Source: Parcubacteria group bacterium CG1_02_39_15
Lineage (GTDB): Bacteria > Patescibacteriota > Minisyncoccia > Minisyncoccales > Paceibacteraceae
Length of the DNA: 16,620 nt
Assembly (NCBI GenBank): GCA_001872265.1
Contig: MNWE01000007.1
Span: 1 to 16,620, forward strand
Direction: 5' to 3'
The position numbers were made by a program, and so were the translations under genes. Under the pieces are notes generated by a model. The model was not told the origin of the DNA. It ran no database searches and was given only the letters and a program-made list of their open reading frames with translations. Shown here in pieces: positions 1 through 6,187 of this stretch. How positions within the stretch are numbered: the stretch's first letter is position 1; every line of letters begins with the position of its first letter.

Positions 1-543
1 ACTTTGAACAGCATCGGTGTGGAAGTAAATGCCTGATTCCCGGCAAATCTTTCCGATTTCTTCAATAGGCTGAATAGTTCCGATTTCATTTGAAGCATGA
101 ATTACTGAAACCAAAATTGTATCTTTTTTGATGGCCCGTTTAACATCTTTAGGGAAAACCTGTCCATATTTATTCACCGGCAATCGCGTTATCTTAAACC
201 CTTGCCTTTCTAACCATTTGGCGCTTTCCATAATACAAGGGTGCTCAATTGAAGAAATGATAATGTGATTACCTTTATTTTTATTGGCGAAGGCAACTCC
301 CTTTAGAGCTAAATTATTACTTTCAGTGGCTGAACTAGTAAAAATTATTTCGCTTGCTTTTGCTCCTATCAAACTGGCTACCCCTCCCCTGCTTTCCTCC
401 AAAGCCAATTTCGCCTCTTGGCCAAAGTTGTGAAGAGACATGGTATTGCCGAATTTTTTTGTGAAATAGGGCAGCATTGCCCTAGTCACCCGCGGATCAA
501 CCGGCGTGGTGGCGGCATAATCTAAATAAATTTTCTTCCTCAT
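1..543 (-). CDS. iscS: Cysteine desulfurase (NifS/IscS family), C-terminus outside window
   Basis: PLP-dependent enzyme that takes sulfur from L-cysteine for Fe-S cluster and other sulfur-transfer pathways. The first 181 codons are visible, starting MRKKIYLDYAATTPVDP, the classic family N-terminus. The cofactor-contacting stretch SSATESNN lies near residue 70, the PLP-region His (SIEHP) near residue 100, and HTDAVQS, whose Asp contacts the pyridine nitrogen of PLP, at the window edge. The catalytic lysine and the sulfur-carrying cysteine would lie to the left and cannot be checked. The gene sits 46 bp downstream of an IscR-like regulator on the same strand, which suggests one transcript controlled by Fe-S status. 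No Shine-Dalgarno is evident before the ATG at 543. NifS versus IscS cannot be separated from this half. Confidence 0.93.
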   Translation of the reverse strand, partial: MRKKIYLDYAATTPVDPRVTRAMLPYFTKKFGNTMSLHNFGQEAKLALEESRGGVASLIGAKASEIIFTSSATESNNLALKGVAFANKNKGNHIIISSIEHPCIMESAKWLERQGFKITRLPVNKYGQVFPKDVKRAIKKDTILVSVIHASNEIGTIQPIEEIGKICRESGIYFHTDAVQS

Positions 544-564
544 AAGCTTTAATTGTATCTATGT

Positions 565-598
565 ACGCCGTAATGCGACGATCGTCGTGTTATGGCGT
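565..598. repeat. Near-perfect 34-bp palindrome over the rrf2 stop codon
   Basis: The arms 565-581 and 582-598 (ACGCCGTAATGCGACGA and its near-complement) pair over 17 positions with three mismatches. At least part of these would be G-U pairs in RNA. The rrf2-like stop codon (590-592) is inside the right arm, and the desulfurase start is 22 bp beyond the left arm. The central CGACGATCGTCG is a perfect dyad. It is not followed by a T-run, so it is a poor terminator. An mRNA-processing or stability hairpin, or a protein-binding dyad, fits better. Confidence 0.6.
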
Positions 599-994
599 TT
601 TTATTAAATCGGCTAAAGTGATTGAATCTAAAACTGAATTTAAAGCATTTTGAATTTTCCCCCAGAATTTCTTGCTGAGGCATTTTTTCACCATTGGGCA
701 ACGATAACTACCCGCCATACATTTAACCAGTCCCTTTTCTCCTTCTAACGGCCTGATTATTTCTCCAATTTTAATTTTCTTTGGAGATTTGGCTAAAAAA
801 TAACCTCCTCGAGCTCCTTTTTTGGCTTTTACTAAACCGGTTTTTTCTAATTTAGAAATTATTTTCTCCAAATAATCAAAAGATATCCCTTCTTCTTTAG
901 AAATATCTTTTAAGGGACAGATTTCTCTTTGATGTCTGGCCAGATAGATCATGGCCCTTAATCCGTATTGCGATCTGGTGGATACTTTCAGCAT
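590..994 (-). CDS. Rrf2/IscR-type Fe-S-sensing transcriptional regulator
   Basis: Winged-helix DNA-binding regulator of the Rrf2 family, 134 residues, a usual length. The N-terminus (MLKVSTRSQYGLRAMIYLAR) and the recognition region around residues 36-66 (ISFDYLEKIISKLEKTGLV, then GARGGYFLAK) are typical. Three cysteines, C92, C99 and C105, match the cluster-ligating triad of IscR, with C-X6-C-X5-C spacing instead of C-X5-C-X5-C. This supports a [2Fe-2S]-sensing regulator rather than a cysteine-free Rrf2. It lies directly upstream of the cysteine desulfurase and has its own strong promoter. The hairpin over the predicted transcription start could be an operator for autoregulation. The start is the ATG at 994; no clear Shine-Dalgarno precedes it. 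Confidence 0.9.
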   Translation of the reverse strand: MLKVSTRSQYGLRAMIYLARHQREICPLKDISKEEGISFDYLEKIISKLEKTGLVKAKKGARGGYFLAKSPKKIKIGEIIRPLEGEKGLVKCMAGSYRCPMVKKCLSKKFWGKIQNALNSVLDSITLADLIKTP

Positions 995-1002
995 GTTTCA
1001 AT

Positions 1003-1032
1003 AAACAAAAACCGACTGATTCCGTCGGTTTT
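1003..1032 (-). terminator. Hairpin between gpmA and rrf2 gene: terminator and/or operator
   Basis: AACCGAC (1010-1016) pairs perfectly with GTCGGTT (1024-1030) around the loop TGATTCC, extending to 9 bp with A-T pairs. On the minus strand the stem is followed by TTTTTG, so it can end transcription coming from gpmA. The same stem lies over the predicted start point of the rrf2-gene promoter, which would place a terminator-like hairpin at the 5' end of that mRNA. Confidence 0.65.
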
Positions 1033-1061
1033 ATCATATCGCAACAAAGAATCTCTGTCAA
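1033..1061 (-). promoter_or_regulatory. Sigma70-type promoter of the Rrf2-family regulator gene
   Basis: On the minus strand TTGACA (1061-1056), a 17-bp spacer and TATGAT (1038-1033) form a near-perfect consensus promoter. The -35 begins only a few bases past the gpmA stop codon (1066-1068). The expected start is near 1026, leaving a leader of about 30 nt before the ATG at 994. Confidence 0.75.
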
Positions 1062-1065
1062 TAAC

Positions 1066-1740
1066 TTATAGGGTCTTTTTCGCTCTCAACTTCAAAGATT
1101 CATCGAAATTATACTCAATTACTCCAGCATAAGGGATTTCTACGTTAATAATCTTTTTATCCGATACCTTTTCTATGTGTTTTACCAGCGCTCTTAAGGA
1201 ATTGTGACTGCCAACAATTAAGACATTTTCCCCTTTTTTCAAATCATTTTCAATATATTTTTTGTAAAAAGAGACTGTTCTTTTAAAAACATCTTGAAGA
1301 GACTCCCCACCAGGCGGCGCCTGATTCCAACTCCTCCTCCACAAACGAACAATTTCTCCTCCTTCTTTTTCGATAATTTCCTTCTTATTCAGACCTTGAA
1401 GTTTGCCGTAATATCTTTCATTCAATTTTTCGGTAACATAGACGGGGATATCATACTGGCTTATATCTTTAAAATGCCCCCAGTCTTTCATTTTACCTGG
1501 GTCAAGATGAACATAAAGAGGGTATTTTTTATCGTATTCTAAAATTCTAGCCACCGTATCCATGTTTCTAAAAAGAATGGAGCAGTAAATTTTGTCGATT
1601 TTGAACCGGAATATCTTTTGGGCAAGCTCCTTTGCTTTCTTAGATTGGCCTTCTGCCAAGGGGGTATCGATCCAGCCATTAAATCTGTTTTCTTCGTTCC
1701 ACTGCGACAAAAGGTGTCTTAATAAAATTAATTTGGCCAT
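1066..1740 (-). CDS. gpmA: 2,3-bisphosphoglycerate-dependent phosphoglycerate mutase, divergent
   Basis: Histidine phosphatase superfamily enzyme that interconverts 3- and 2-phosphoglycerate in glycolysis; 224 residues. The phospho-acceptor His is H9 in LLRHLLSQWN (the family has RHGxSxWN, so the Gly is Leu here). R58 follows in CSILFR, E108 lies in LNERYYGKLQGLNK, which is diagnostic of the dPGM family, and the second His is H179 in GSHNSLRAL. The family sequence is SHGNSLRAL, so one glycine appears missing. Residues 70-104 hold a longer insert than in E. coli GpmA. It lies downstream of enolase with a GAGGAAA ribosome site before the ATG at 1740. The two enzymes catalyse consecutive steps. 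Function is likely, with altered loops around both active-site histidines. Confidence 0.88.
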   Translation of the reverse strand: MAKLILLRHLLSQWNEENRFNGWIDTPLAEGQSKKAKELAQKIFRFKIDKIYCSILFRNMDTVARILEYDKKYPLYVHLDPGKMKDWGHFKDISQYDIPVYVTEKLNERYYGKLQGLNKKEIIEKEGGEIVRLWRRSWNQAPPGGESLQDVFKRTVSFYKKYIENDLKKGENVLIVGSHNSLRALVKHIEKVSDKKIINVEIPYAGVIEYNFDESLKLRAKKTL

Positions 1741-1753
1741 ATTTTTTTATTTC

Positions 1754-1805
1754 CTCTTCGATTATCAAGTTTTTGCTCGGCAAAAACGCAGATAGAGAAG
1801 AAGAG
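1754..1805. repeat. Compact palindrome between eno and gpmA
   Basis: GTTTTTGC (1769-1776) and GCAAAAAC (1780-1787) form a perfect 8-bp stem with the 3-nt loop TCG. CTCTTC (1754-1759) and GAAGAG (1800-1805) give an outer stem. On the minus strand the inner stem is preceded by TCTGC and followed by TTG, flanks shared with the palindrome at 14032-14050. Confidence 0.65.
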
Positions 1806-1817
1806 CTTTTTCTTTGA

Positions 1818-3011
1818 TTAATTTTCATGCAGCTCTTCTTCAATTTCTAATAATCTATTATATTTTACCATTCTTTCTATTTTAGTCGGAGCGCCGGCCA
1901 TAATCCAGCCCGTTCCTAATCCCACCGCTAAATCAGCGATAAAATCGTCTTTTGTCTCTCCTCCTCGATGTTTGATAAAAACCTTCCATTTCCTTTTCAC
2001 AGCATATTTGGCAGCTTCAATCGTTTCGGTAACTGTCCCTACCTGATTTGGTTTTAGAATTAAACCATTGCAGGCCTTTTTCTCCATGGCTTTTTTTATT
2101 CTCCGAAGATTAGTTACTAAAAGATCGTCCCCAACAATAGTAACCTTCTTGCCAATTTTCTTTGTAATTTGCTGAAAGCCCTGCCAATCTTCTTCAAAAA
2201 ACGGGTCTTCCAAAGCCGCTATTGGGTAATTCTTACAAAGTTCCAGATAAAATCTCAAAAGCTCTCCCCTGCTCAATTTCTTTTTCTCAAGATTATATTT
2301 CCCTTTTTTGAAAAAAGTGGAGGCGGCAGCATCAATAATGATATTTATTTTATTTCCTCCAGCTCCCATCAATAAATCTAAAACTTCCTTAGTTTTGTTA
2401 ATTGGCGGAGTAAAAGCCCCTTCCATGCCCAATCTGGCTGCTCTTTTTCCGTATCTTTTTTTTAAAGCTTGGCCTAGTTTTTTGTAAATATCGCTCGCTA
2501 TCTTAAATTTTTCTTTGAAAGATCTGGCGGGAAAATAAGCCATAAATTCCTGGAAACCTAAATCTCCTTTACTGTGGAGTCCGCCCTCAATAAACAAAAT
2601 GCAAGGTGTTGGGAGTAACGGCTGAGTTCTGGCAATTTTTGAAATCCACTTCCACAAAGGCAGATTATTGGCTTTAGCCCCCGCCCGACAAACTGCCAGA
2701 GAAACTCCAACTAAGGCATTACCTCCTAGTTTAGACTTGTTTTTAGTTCCATCTAATTTAATCATTAAATTGTCTATCTCTCTCTGCCGAGTTACATCCT
2801 TACCTTTTAATTTGGGGGCAATAATTTTATTAACATTATTAATTGCTTTTTTTGTGTTTAGAGCCACCGCTTCATCTCTTCCCTTAGAAGCTCCCGAAGG
2901 GACTGAAGCTGAAAATTTACCAAAATTGGTGATGAGTTCCACTTCAACAGTCGGATTGCCTCGGGAATCTAAAATTTCCCTAGCTTTGATGCTTTCAATT
3001 TTAGAAGTCAT
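1818..3011 (-). CDS. eno: Enolase, divergent active site
   Basis: Phosphopyruvate hydratase of glycolysis, 397 residues, against about 410-430 usually. The fold signature is clear: REILDSRGNPTVEVE near residue 11, the SGASKG loop at 39-44, KLGGNALVGVSLA at 94-106. Metal ligands D227 (IIDAAAS), E268 (EDPFFEEDW) and D295 (VGDDL) are present, as are catalytic K320 (LILKPNQVGT), E198, H146 and E155. Three usually invariant positions differ. GDEGG reads GMEGA (196-199 region), SHRSGET reads KHRGGET (347-353, losing the phosphate-binding Ser), and the conserved Lys of the QIKTG element is Met at 371 (GWIMAGAPTK). It starts 1 bp after the trxB stop, so translational coupling is likely. The overall call is secure; catalytic competence is less so. 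Confidence 0.9.
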   Translation of the reverse strand: MTSKIESIKAREILDSRGNPTVEVELITNFGKFSASVPSGASKGRDEAVALNTKKAINNVNKIIAPKLKGKDVTRQREIDNLMIKLDGTKNKSKLGGNALVGVSLAVCRAGAKANNLPLWKWISKIARTQPLLPTPCILFIEGGLHSKGDLGFQEFMAYFPARSFKEKFKIASDIYKKLGQALKKRYGKRAARLGMEGAFTPPINKTKEVLDLLMGAGGNKINIIIDAAASTFFKKGKYNLEKKKLSRGELLRFYLELCKNYPIAALEDPFFEEDWQGFQQITKKIGKKVTIVGDDLLVTNLRRIKKAMEKKACNGLILKPNQVGTVTETIEAAKYAVKRKWKVFIKHRGGETKDDFIADLAVGLGTGWIMAGAPTKIERMVKYNRLLEIEEELHEN

Positions 3012-3012
3012 T

Positions 3013-3972
3013 TCATTTTAATTTTTGGAGATAATTGTAAGCTGAAATGGCGGCTTTGGCTCCTTCGCCAGCCGCAATGACAATTTGCTTAAAAGGAACG
3101 TTATCGGCATCGCCAGCCGCAAAAAGGCCAGGGGTTTTTGTTTCGCCGGTCTTGGGATTAATGACAATTTCATCTCTGTCGTTAAAGTCTGCTAGGCCTT
3201 TAATAAACGAGGTGGCCGGCTGAGAGCCGATTTCCACAAACACTCCTTCAACTGGCAAAGTGAAACTTTTTCCTGTTTTTTTGTCTTGATAGACGAGCGA
3301 ATTAACAAATTTATCTCCTTGAATTCTTTTTAAAAAAGCTGAAGTTATTACTTCAACCTTCTTAGTTTTCTTTGCCTTTGCCTGGTTGGTTTCGTCCGCC
3401 CCAACTTTTGGAGCTGCTTCCAAAATATAAATTTTCTTAGCCCAACTACTAAGGGCTACTGCTGCCTCAAAACCAGCATTCCCGCCGCCAATTACCGCCA
3501 CGATTTTATCGTCAAATAAAGGACCGTCGCAAGTCACGCAGTAGCTTACCCCTCTGCCAATAAACTTTTTTTCTCCAGGAACCTCTAAGGGTCTGGGGTC
3601 GGCTCCAGAAGCAACGATCACTGCTTTCCCCTGGAGCTGGTTTTTGCTTTTTGTTAAAACCAAAAAGTCTTTGCCTGTTTTTTTGACTTTTGTTACCGAA
3701 TCCCTCTCAATATCAACCTGCCCTGTTAAATTCGCTTTGCGACTATTTAACAGGGTAAATTTTCTCAAATGCTTTTCAAATTTCTGGATTAGCCCTAAAC
3801 CGGAGATCGCTTCAAAACCAGGATAATTCTCAATAGCTACTGCTTTTCTGGCTATCTGACCTCCAAAGTCTTTAGTAATTAACAAAATATTAAGTTTTTG
3901 ACGGGCGGCGTAAATTCCTGCCGTAATGCCAGCCGGCCCTCCGCCAATAATGATTAAATCGTAAGTGGTCAT
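3013..3972 (-). CDS. trxB: Thioredoxin-reductase-like FAD disulfide reductase, AhpF-like nucleotide site
   Basis: Pyridine-nucleotide disulfide oxidoreductase, 319 residues from the ATG at 3972. A longer reading to 4008 would need a TTG start inside nnrD. The FAD motif IIIGGGPAG (7-15), redox pair CVTC (145-148) followed by DGP, second dinucleotide fold IGGGNAGFEA (161-170) and the C-terminal FAD motif GLFAAGD (282-288) are all in family order. The HRRxxxR element that holds the 2'-phosphate of NADPH in TrxB is absent. The matching stretch reads ILEAAPKVGAD, resembling the NADH-using AhpF (LLEFAPEMKAD). NADH preference is therefore inferred. The AhpF N-terminal thioredoxin-like domain is missing. 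It starts 7 bp after nnrD and 1 bp before eno. Confidence 0.9.
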   Translation of the reverse strand: MTTYDLIIIGGGPAGITAGIYAARQKLNILLITKDFGGQIARKAVAIENYPGFEAISGLGLIQKFEKHLRKFTLLNSRKANLTGQVDIERDSVTKVKKTGKDFLVLTKSKNQLQGKAVIVASGADPRPLEVPGEKKFIGRGVSYCVTCDGPLFDDKIVAVIGGGNAGFEAAVALSSWAKKIYILEAAPKVGADETNQAKAKKTKKVEVITSAFLKRIQGDKFVNSLVYQDKKTGKSFTLPVEGVFVEIGSQPATSFIKGLADFNDRDEIVINPKTGETKTPGLFAAGDADNVPFKQIVIAAGEGAKAAISAYNYLQKLK

Positions 3973-3979
3973 ACTTAAT

Positions 3980-4858
3980 TTAGCGCAGAACTTCAGGAAT
4001 TGCCTCAATCAAATCAGTAGCTAACAGTCCTTCCTTTTTCTCTTGAGCTACTATTTCTCCGGCTTTTCCGTTAATATAGGCAGCTGCCTGAGCAGCTTTA
4101 AAGGGCGCAATTCCCCGAGCCAATAAACCGCCGCAGATACCAGCCAAAGTGTCGCCGGTACCGCCTTTAGTCATATAAGGAGAGCCGGTTTCGTTCAAAG
4201 CTACCTCTTTGCCATCAGAAATTATGTCGGTTTTTCCTTTTAGTAAAATAGTGGTCTGGAGACGATTGGCTTCAGATTGGACTGCTTTTATCTTTTCTTC
4301 TTCTGACAATTGGTAAATTTCTTTTCCGGTAAGCACGAAAAATTCGTAGGTATGAGGAGTAATTAAAAATTTCTTCCCAAAAATAATATCTGGCTTCTTT
4401 GCTAAGGCATGGATGGCATCAGCATCAATCACCACGGGAACAGAAGTTTCAGACAAATATTCCAGAATTGTCTCTTGGACTTCAGCTGATCTGCCCATTC
4501 CCCCGCCGATTACTACGGCCACATTGCCATTTGAAACCGTCTTAGCCGATTCGGTCATTGAAATTAAAGTTGCTAAATGCTCTTTCATCAATAAATCTCC
4601 CTTTAAGGGATAAGCAGCCAAATTGGGAGAAAAAGAAGCAATGATATCGGCTGCTCTTTTAGGAGCAATAACTCTAACCATATCAGTTCCTGCCCGAAAA
4701 GCCGCCAGAGCTGATAGCGCCGGAGAGCCAGAATAAAATTCCGACCCGCCAATGACTAATAGTAGCCCGAAGTCGTATTTTTTCACATTGGCTGACCTGG
4801 GCTTATAAATGTCTTTTAAAATGTTTTTAGTTACTTTGATCACCGAGTTTCCTTTCAT
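3980..4858 (-). CDS. nnrD: ADP-dependent NAD(P)H-hydrate dehydratase
   Basis: Repairs hydrated NADH or NADPH (NADHX/NADPHX) in a nucleotide-dependent dehydration; YjeF C-terminal/CARKD, ribokinase-like fold. The 292 residues hold only this domain. The epimerase half (NnrE) that is often fused is not here. Visible motifs are VIGGSEFYSGSP (35-46), IGGGMG (117-122), VIDADAIH (143-150), LITPHTYEF (165-173), LLKGKTDII (205-213) and the catalytic GGTGDTLAG (232-240) with D236. It is the first gene of the nnrD-trxB-eno-gpmA cluster, which combines cofactor repair, redox and glycolysis. The ATG at 4858 has no evident Shine-Dalgarno and follows an AT-rich leader with a long hairpin. Confidence 0.93.
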   Translation of the reverse strand: MKGNSVIKVTKNILKDIYKPRSANVKKYDFGLLLVIGGSEFYSGSPALSALAAFRAGTDMVRVIAPKRAADIIASFSPNLAAYPLKGDLLMKEHLATLISMTESAKTVSNGNVAVVIGGGMGRSAEVQETILEYLSETSVPVVIDADAIHALAKKPDIIFGKKFLITPHTYEFFVLTGKEIYQLSEEEKIKAVQSEANRLQTTILLKGKTDIISDGKEVALNETGSPYMTKGGTGDTLAGICGGLLARGIAPFKAAQAAAYINGKAGEIVAQEKKEGLLATDLIEAIPEVLR

Positions 4859-4876
4859 AATTTTTTTATATATGTG

Positions 4877-4921
4877 GAAACGAAGGTAAAGATGAGAACT
4901 TCGTTCTCATCGCCTCGTTTC
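4877..4921. repeat. Long compound palindrome upstream of nnrD
   Basis: GATGAGAAC (4891-4899) and GTTCTCATC (4903-4911) form a perfect 9-bp stem with loop TTC. An outer stem GAAACGA (4877-4883) pairs with TCGTTTC (4915-4921) and extends by GG/CC past a bulged A. There is no T-run next to it, and the neighbouring gene already has its own terminator. It belongs with the other 3-nt-loop palindromes of the window. Confidence 0.65.
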
Positions 4922-4970
4922 TATTTTATTTCATTCTTTGACCTTTATCTAATTTTACCAGAAATTTTAG

Positions 4971-5006
4971 AAAACTAAAAAGGGCTAGAAGTTTAGGTCT
5001 AACCCT
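4971..5006 (-). terminator. Rho-independent terminator of the 4999-6084 gene
   Basis: AGGGCTAGA (4981-4989) and TCTAACCCT (4998-5006) pair over 9 positions with one G-U around AGTTTAGG. On the minus strand the stem is followed by TTTTTAGTTTT. The gene's TAG stop (4999-5001) lies inside the stem. Confidence 0.75.
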
Positions 5007-6084
5007 TGAGTAAAGCTTGCCTTTTTCTCTTAATTTCAGTTATGGTCGGCTTCTCTCTTAGGACAATCGCCTGCAGCTTGGCCAGCGCTCGCTCTGTTAA
5101 GTTTCGCATGGGCTTAACTTTCTTAATTTCAGCGTATTGTTTTGCTTTAACTAAGTTTTGGACGGCTGGATCCTTTATCCTTTGGAGATAAGGATCAAAG
5201 AGAACCTCCTGGTTAAGGTAAATTAGGATTCCTCCTAATTCATCTCCGATCGCTTTGAGTTTGGCTAGCGAAGATGGCTTTCTAGAGAAAGAAATCTCTG
5301 AAAGATCCTTATTTAGCTCAGCCAACCTCCGGTAAGCCCAACTAATTTTTATTTCTATCGCTTGGCATAACAAAAGCCAGCTTTCAGCCTGTCTTAAACA
5401 GCTTTCAACAATACCCAGAACTTCAGCCCAGCGGTTTAAAACCTTAGCCACTGCCTCAGCTAATTTCACCGGTATTTCGGTTTTCTTTCCTTCAATGGCC
5501 TGCTTCAGTAATTGGGCGGCTTTAACTTTGAACTCGTCTTTCGTCCCTTCCAACTCTTGATAAATCGGAAAAACTCCCTGTGATAAGTTTTCTCTTAATT
5601 GGAGTGTGATCTTTTCTACCAAAAATCTCTGAGTAAGGTCGTTGAGGGTTAGGGCAAAGTTTTTCATTCGTTGAGCTTCGCCGGGAATAGTCACTTCAAT
5701 TTCTTTATTAATTACCACCTTCTTTTCTGTAAGACTGTCAACGATGTGTCTCCCTCTCTGGCGAATAGCTGCCCAAATATCGGGATATCGATAAGCCACC
5801 CAAACCTGGTTCCGTTCCAGATTAAACCCAGAAGTTTCTTTTTCTTCCTCGGGTAGTTCTTTCTCCCACTTATTGAGAGGTCGGGGTCTGGGATACAAAA
5901 CCATACCGGGCATCAGTTGGTCTAACTCTTGGCGTTCCTTGCCGTCTTTCCTCCACCAGCGGACACGAACTTCAATTGCTTTCAGAACCGCATAAATATT
6001 ATAATCTGCTATAAATTTGACCTTGCCGCGTCTTTCCAGTTCTTTAATCTGAGCTTCATATGGCGCTCTCTTGCTCTTTAGCAT
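4999..6084 (-). CDS. Hypothetical charged, mainly helical protein
   Basis: A 361-residue protein I do not recognise. It is rich in Lys, Arg, Glu and Leu, has no signal peptide or membrane segment, and looks soluble. Residues 38-115 contain aromatic and proline-rich stretches (VRVRWW, VLYPRPRPLNKW, VWVAYRYPDIW) that could form a small folded core. From about residue 125 to the end the pattern is of amphipathic helices, perhaps coiled coil (LNKDLSEI, LTERALAKLQAI). The start is well supported: GGAGGAGGGAG ends three bases before the ATG at 6084, one of the strongest ribosome sites in the window. It diverges from pyrH and has its own promoter and terminator, so it is probably a single-gene unit. 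Confidence 0.8.
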   Translation of the reverse strand: MLKSKRAPYEAQIKELERRGKVKFIADYNIYAVLKAIEVRVRWWRKDGKERQELDQLMPGMVLYPRPRPLNKWEKELPEEEKETSGFNLERNQVWVAYRYPDIWAAIRQRGRHIVDSLTEKKVVINKEIEVTIPGEAQRMKNFALTLNDLTQRFLVEKITLQLRENLSQGVFPIYQELEGTKDEFKVKAAQLLKQAIEGKKTEIPVKLAEAVAKVLNRWAEVLGIVESCLRQAESWLLLCQAIEIKISWAYRRLAELNKDLSEISFSRKPSSLAKLKAIGDELGGILIYLNQEVLFDPYLQRIKDPAVQNLVKAKQYAEIKKVKPMRNLTERALAKLQAIVLREKPTITEIKRKRQALLKG

Positions 6085-6141
6085 TGCTCCCTCCTCCTTC
6101 CTTAAAAGTATGAAGAACTAAAAATAACTGTTGGCTGGGTC

Positions 6142-6167
6142 ATTGTAGCACAATCTCTTTAATGTTA
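6142..6167 (-). promoter_or_regulatory. Probable promoter of the hypothetical gene 4999-6084
   Basis: On the minus strand TACAAT (6147-6142) is preceded by TG one base away (TGCTACAAT), an extended -10. A loose -35 (TTTAAC or TTAACA) lies about 15-16 bp upstream. The -10 occupies almost the same bases as the -35 of the divergent pyrH promoter. Confidence 0.5.
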
Positions 6168-6171
6168 AAAT
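6143..6171 (+). promoter_or_regulatory. Probable promoter of pyrH
   Basis: TTGTAG (6143-6148), a 17-bp spacer and TAAAAT (6166-6171), with TG one base ahead of the -10. The predicted start near 6178 leaves a leader of only about 10 nt before the ATG at 6188, with no Shine-Dalgarno. Confidence 0.55.
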
Positions 6172-6187
6172 AGAAAACAGAAATTAA

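Noticed and set aside
3973..4008. Longer trxB start at 4008
   Set aside because: It needs a TTG codon inside nnrD and places 12 unrelated residues before the conserved FAD-binding strand. The ATG at 3972 fits the family.
4877..4921. Riboswitch or attenuator ahead of nnrD
   Set aside because: The structure is one simple extended palindrome without a conserved aptamer core or T-run; a repeat element explains it better.
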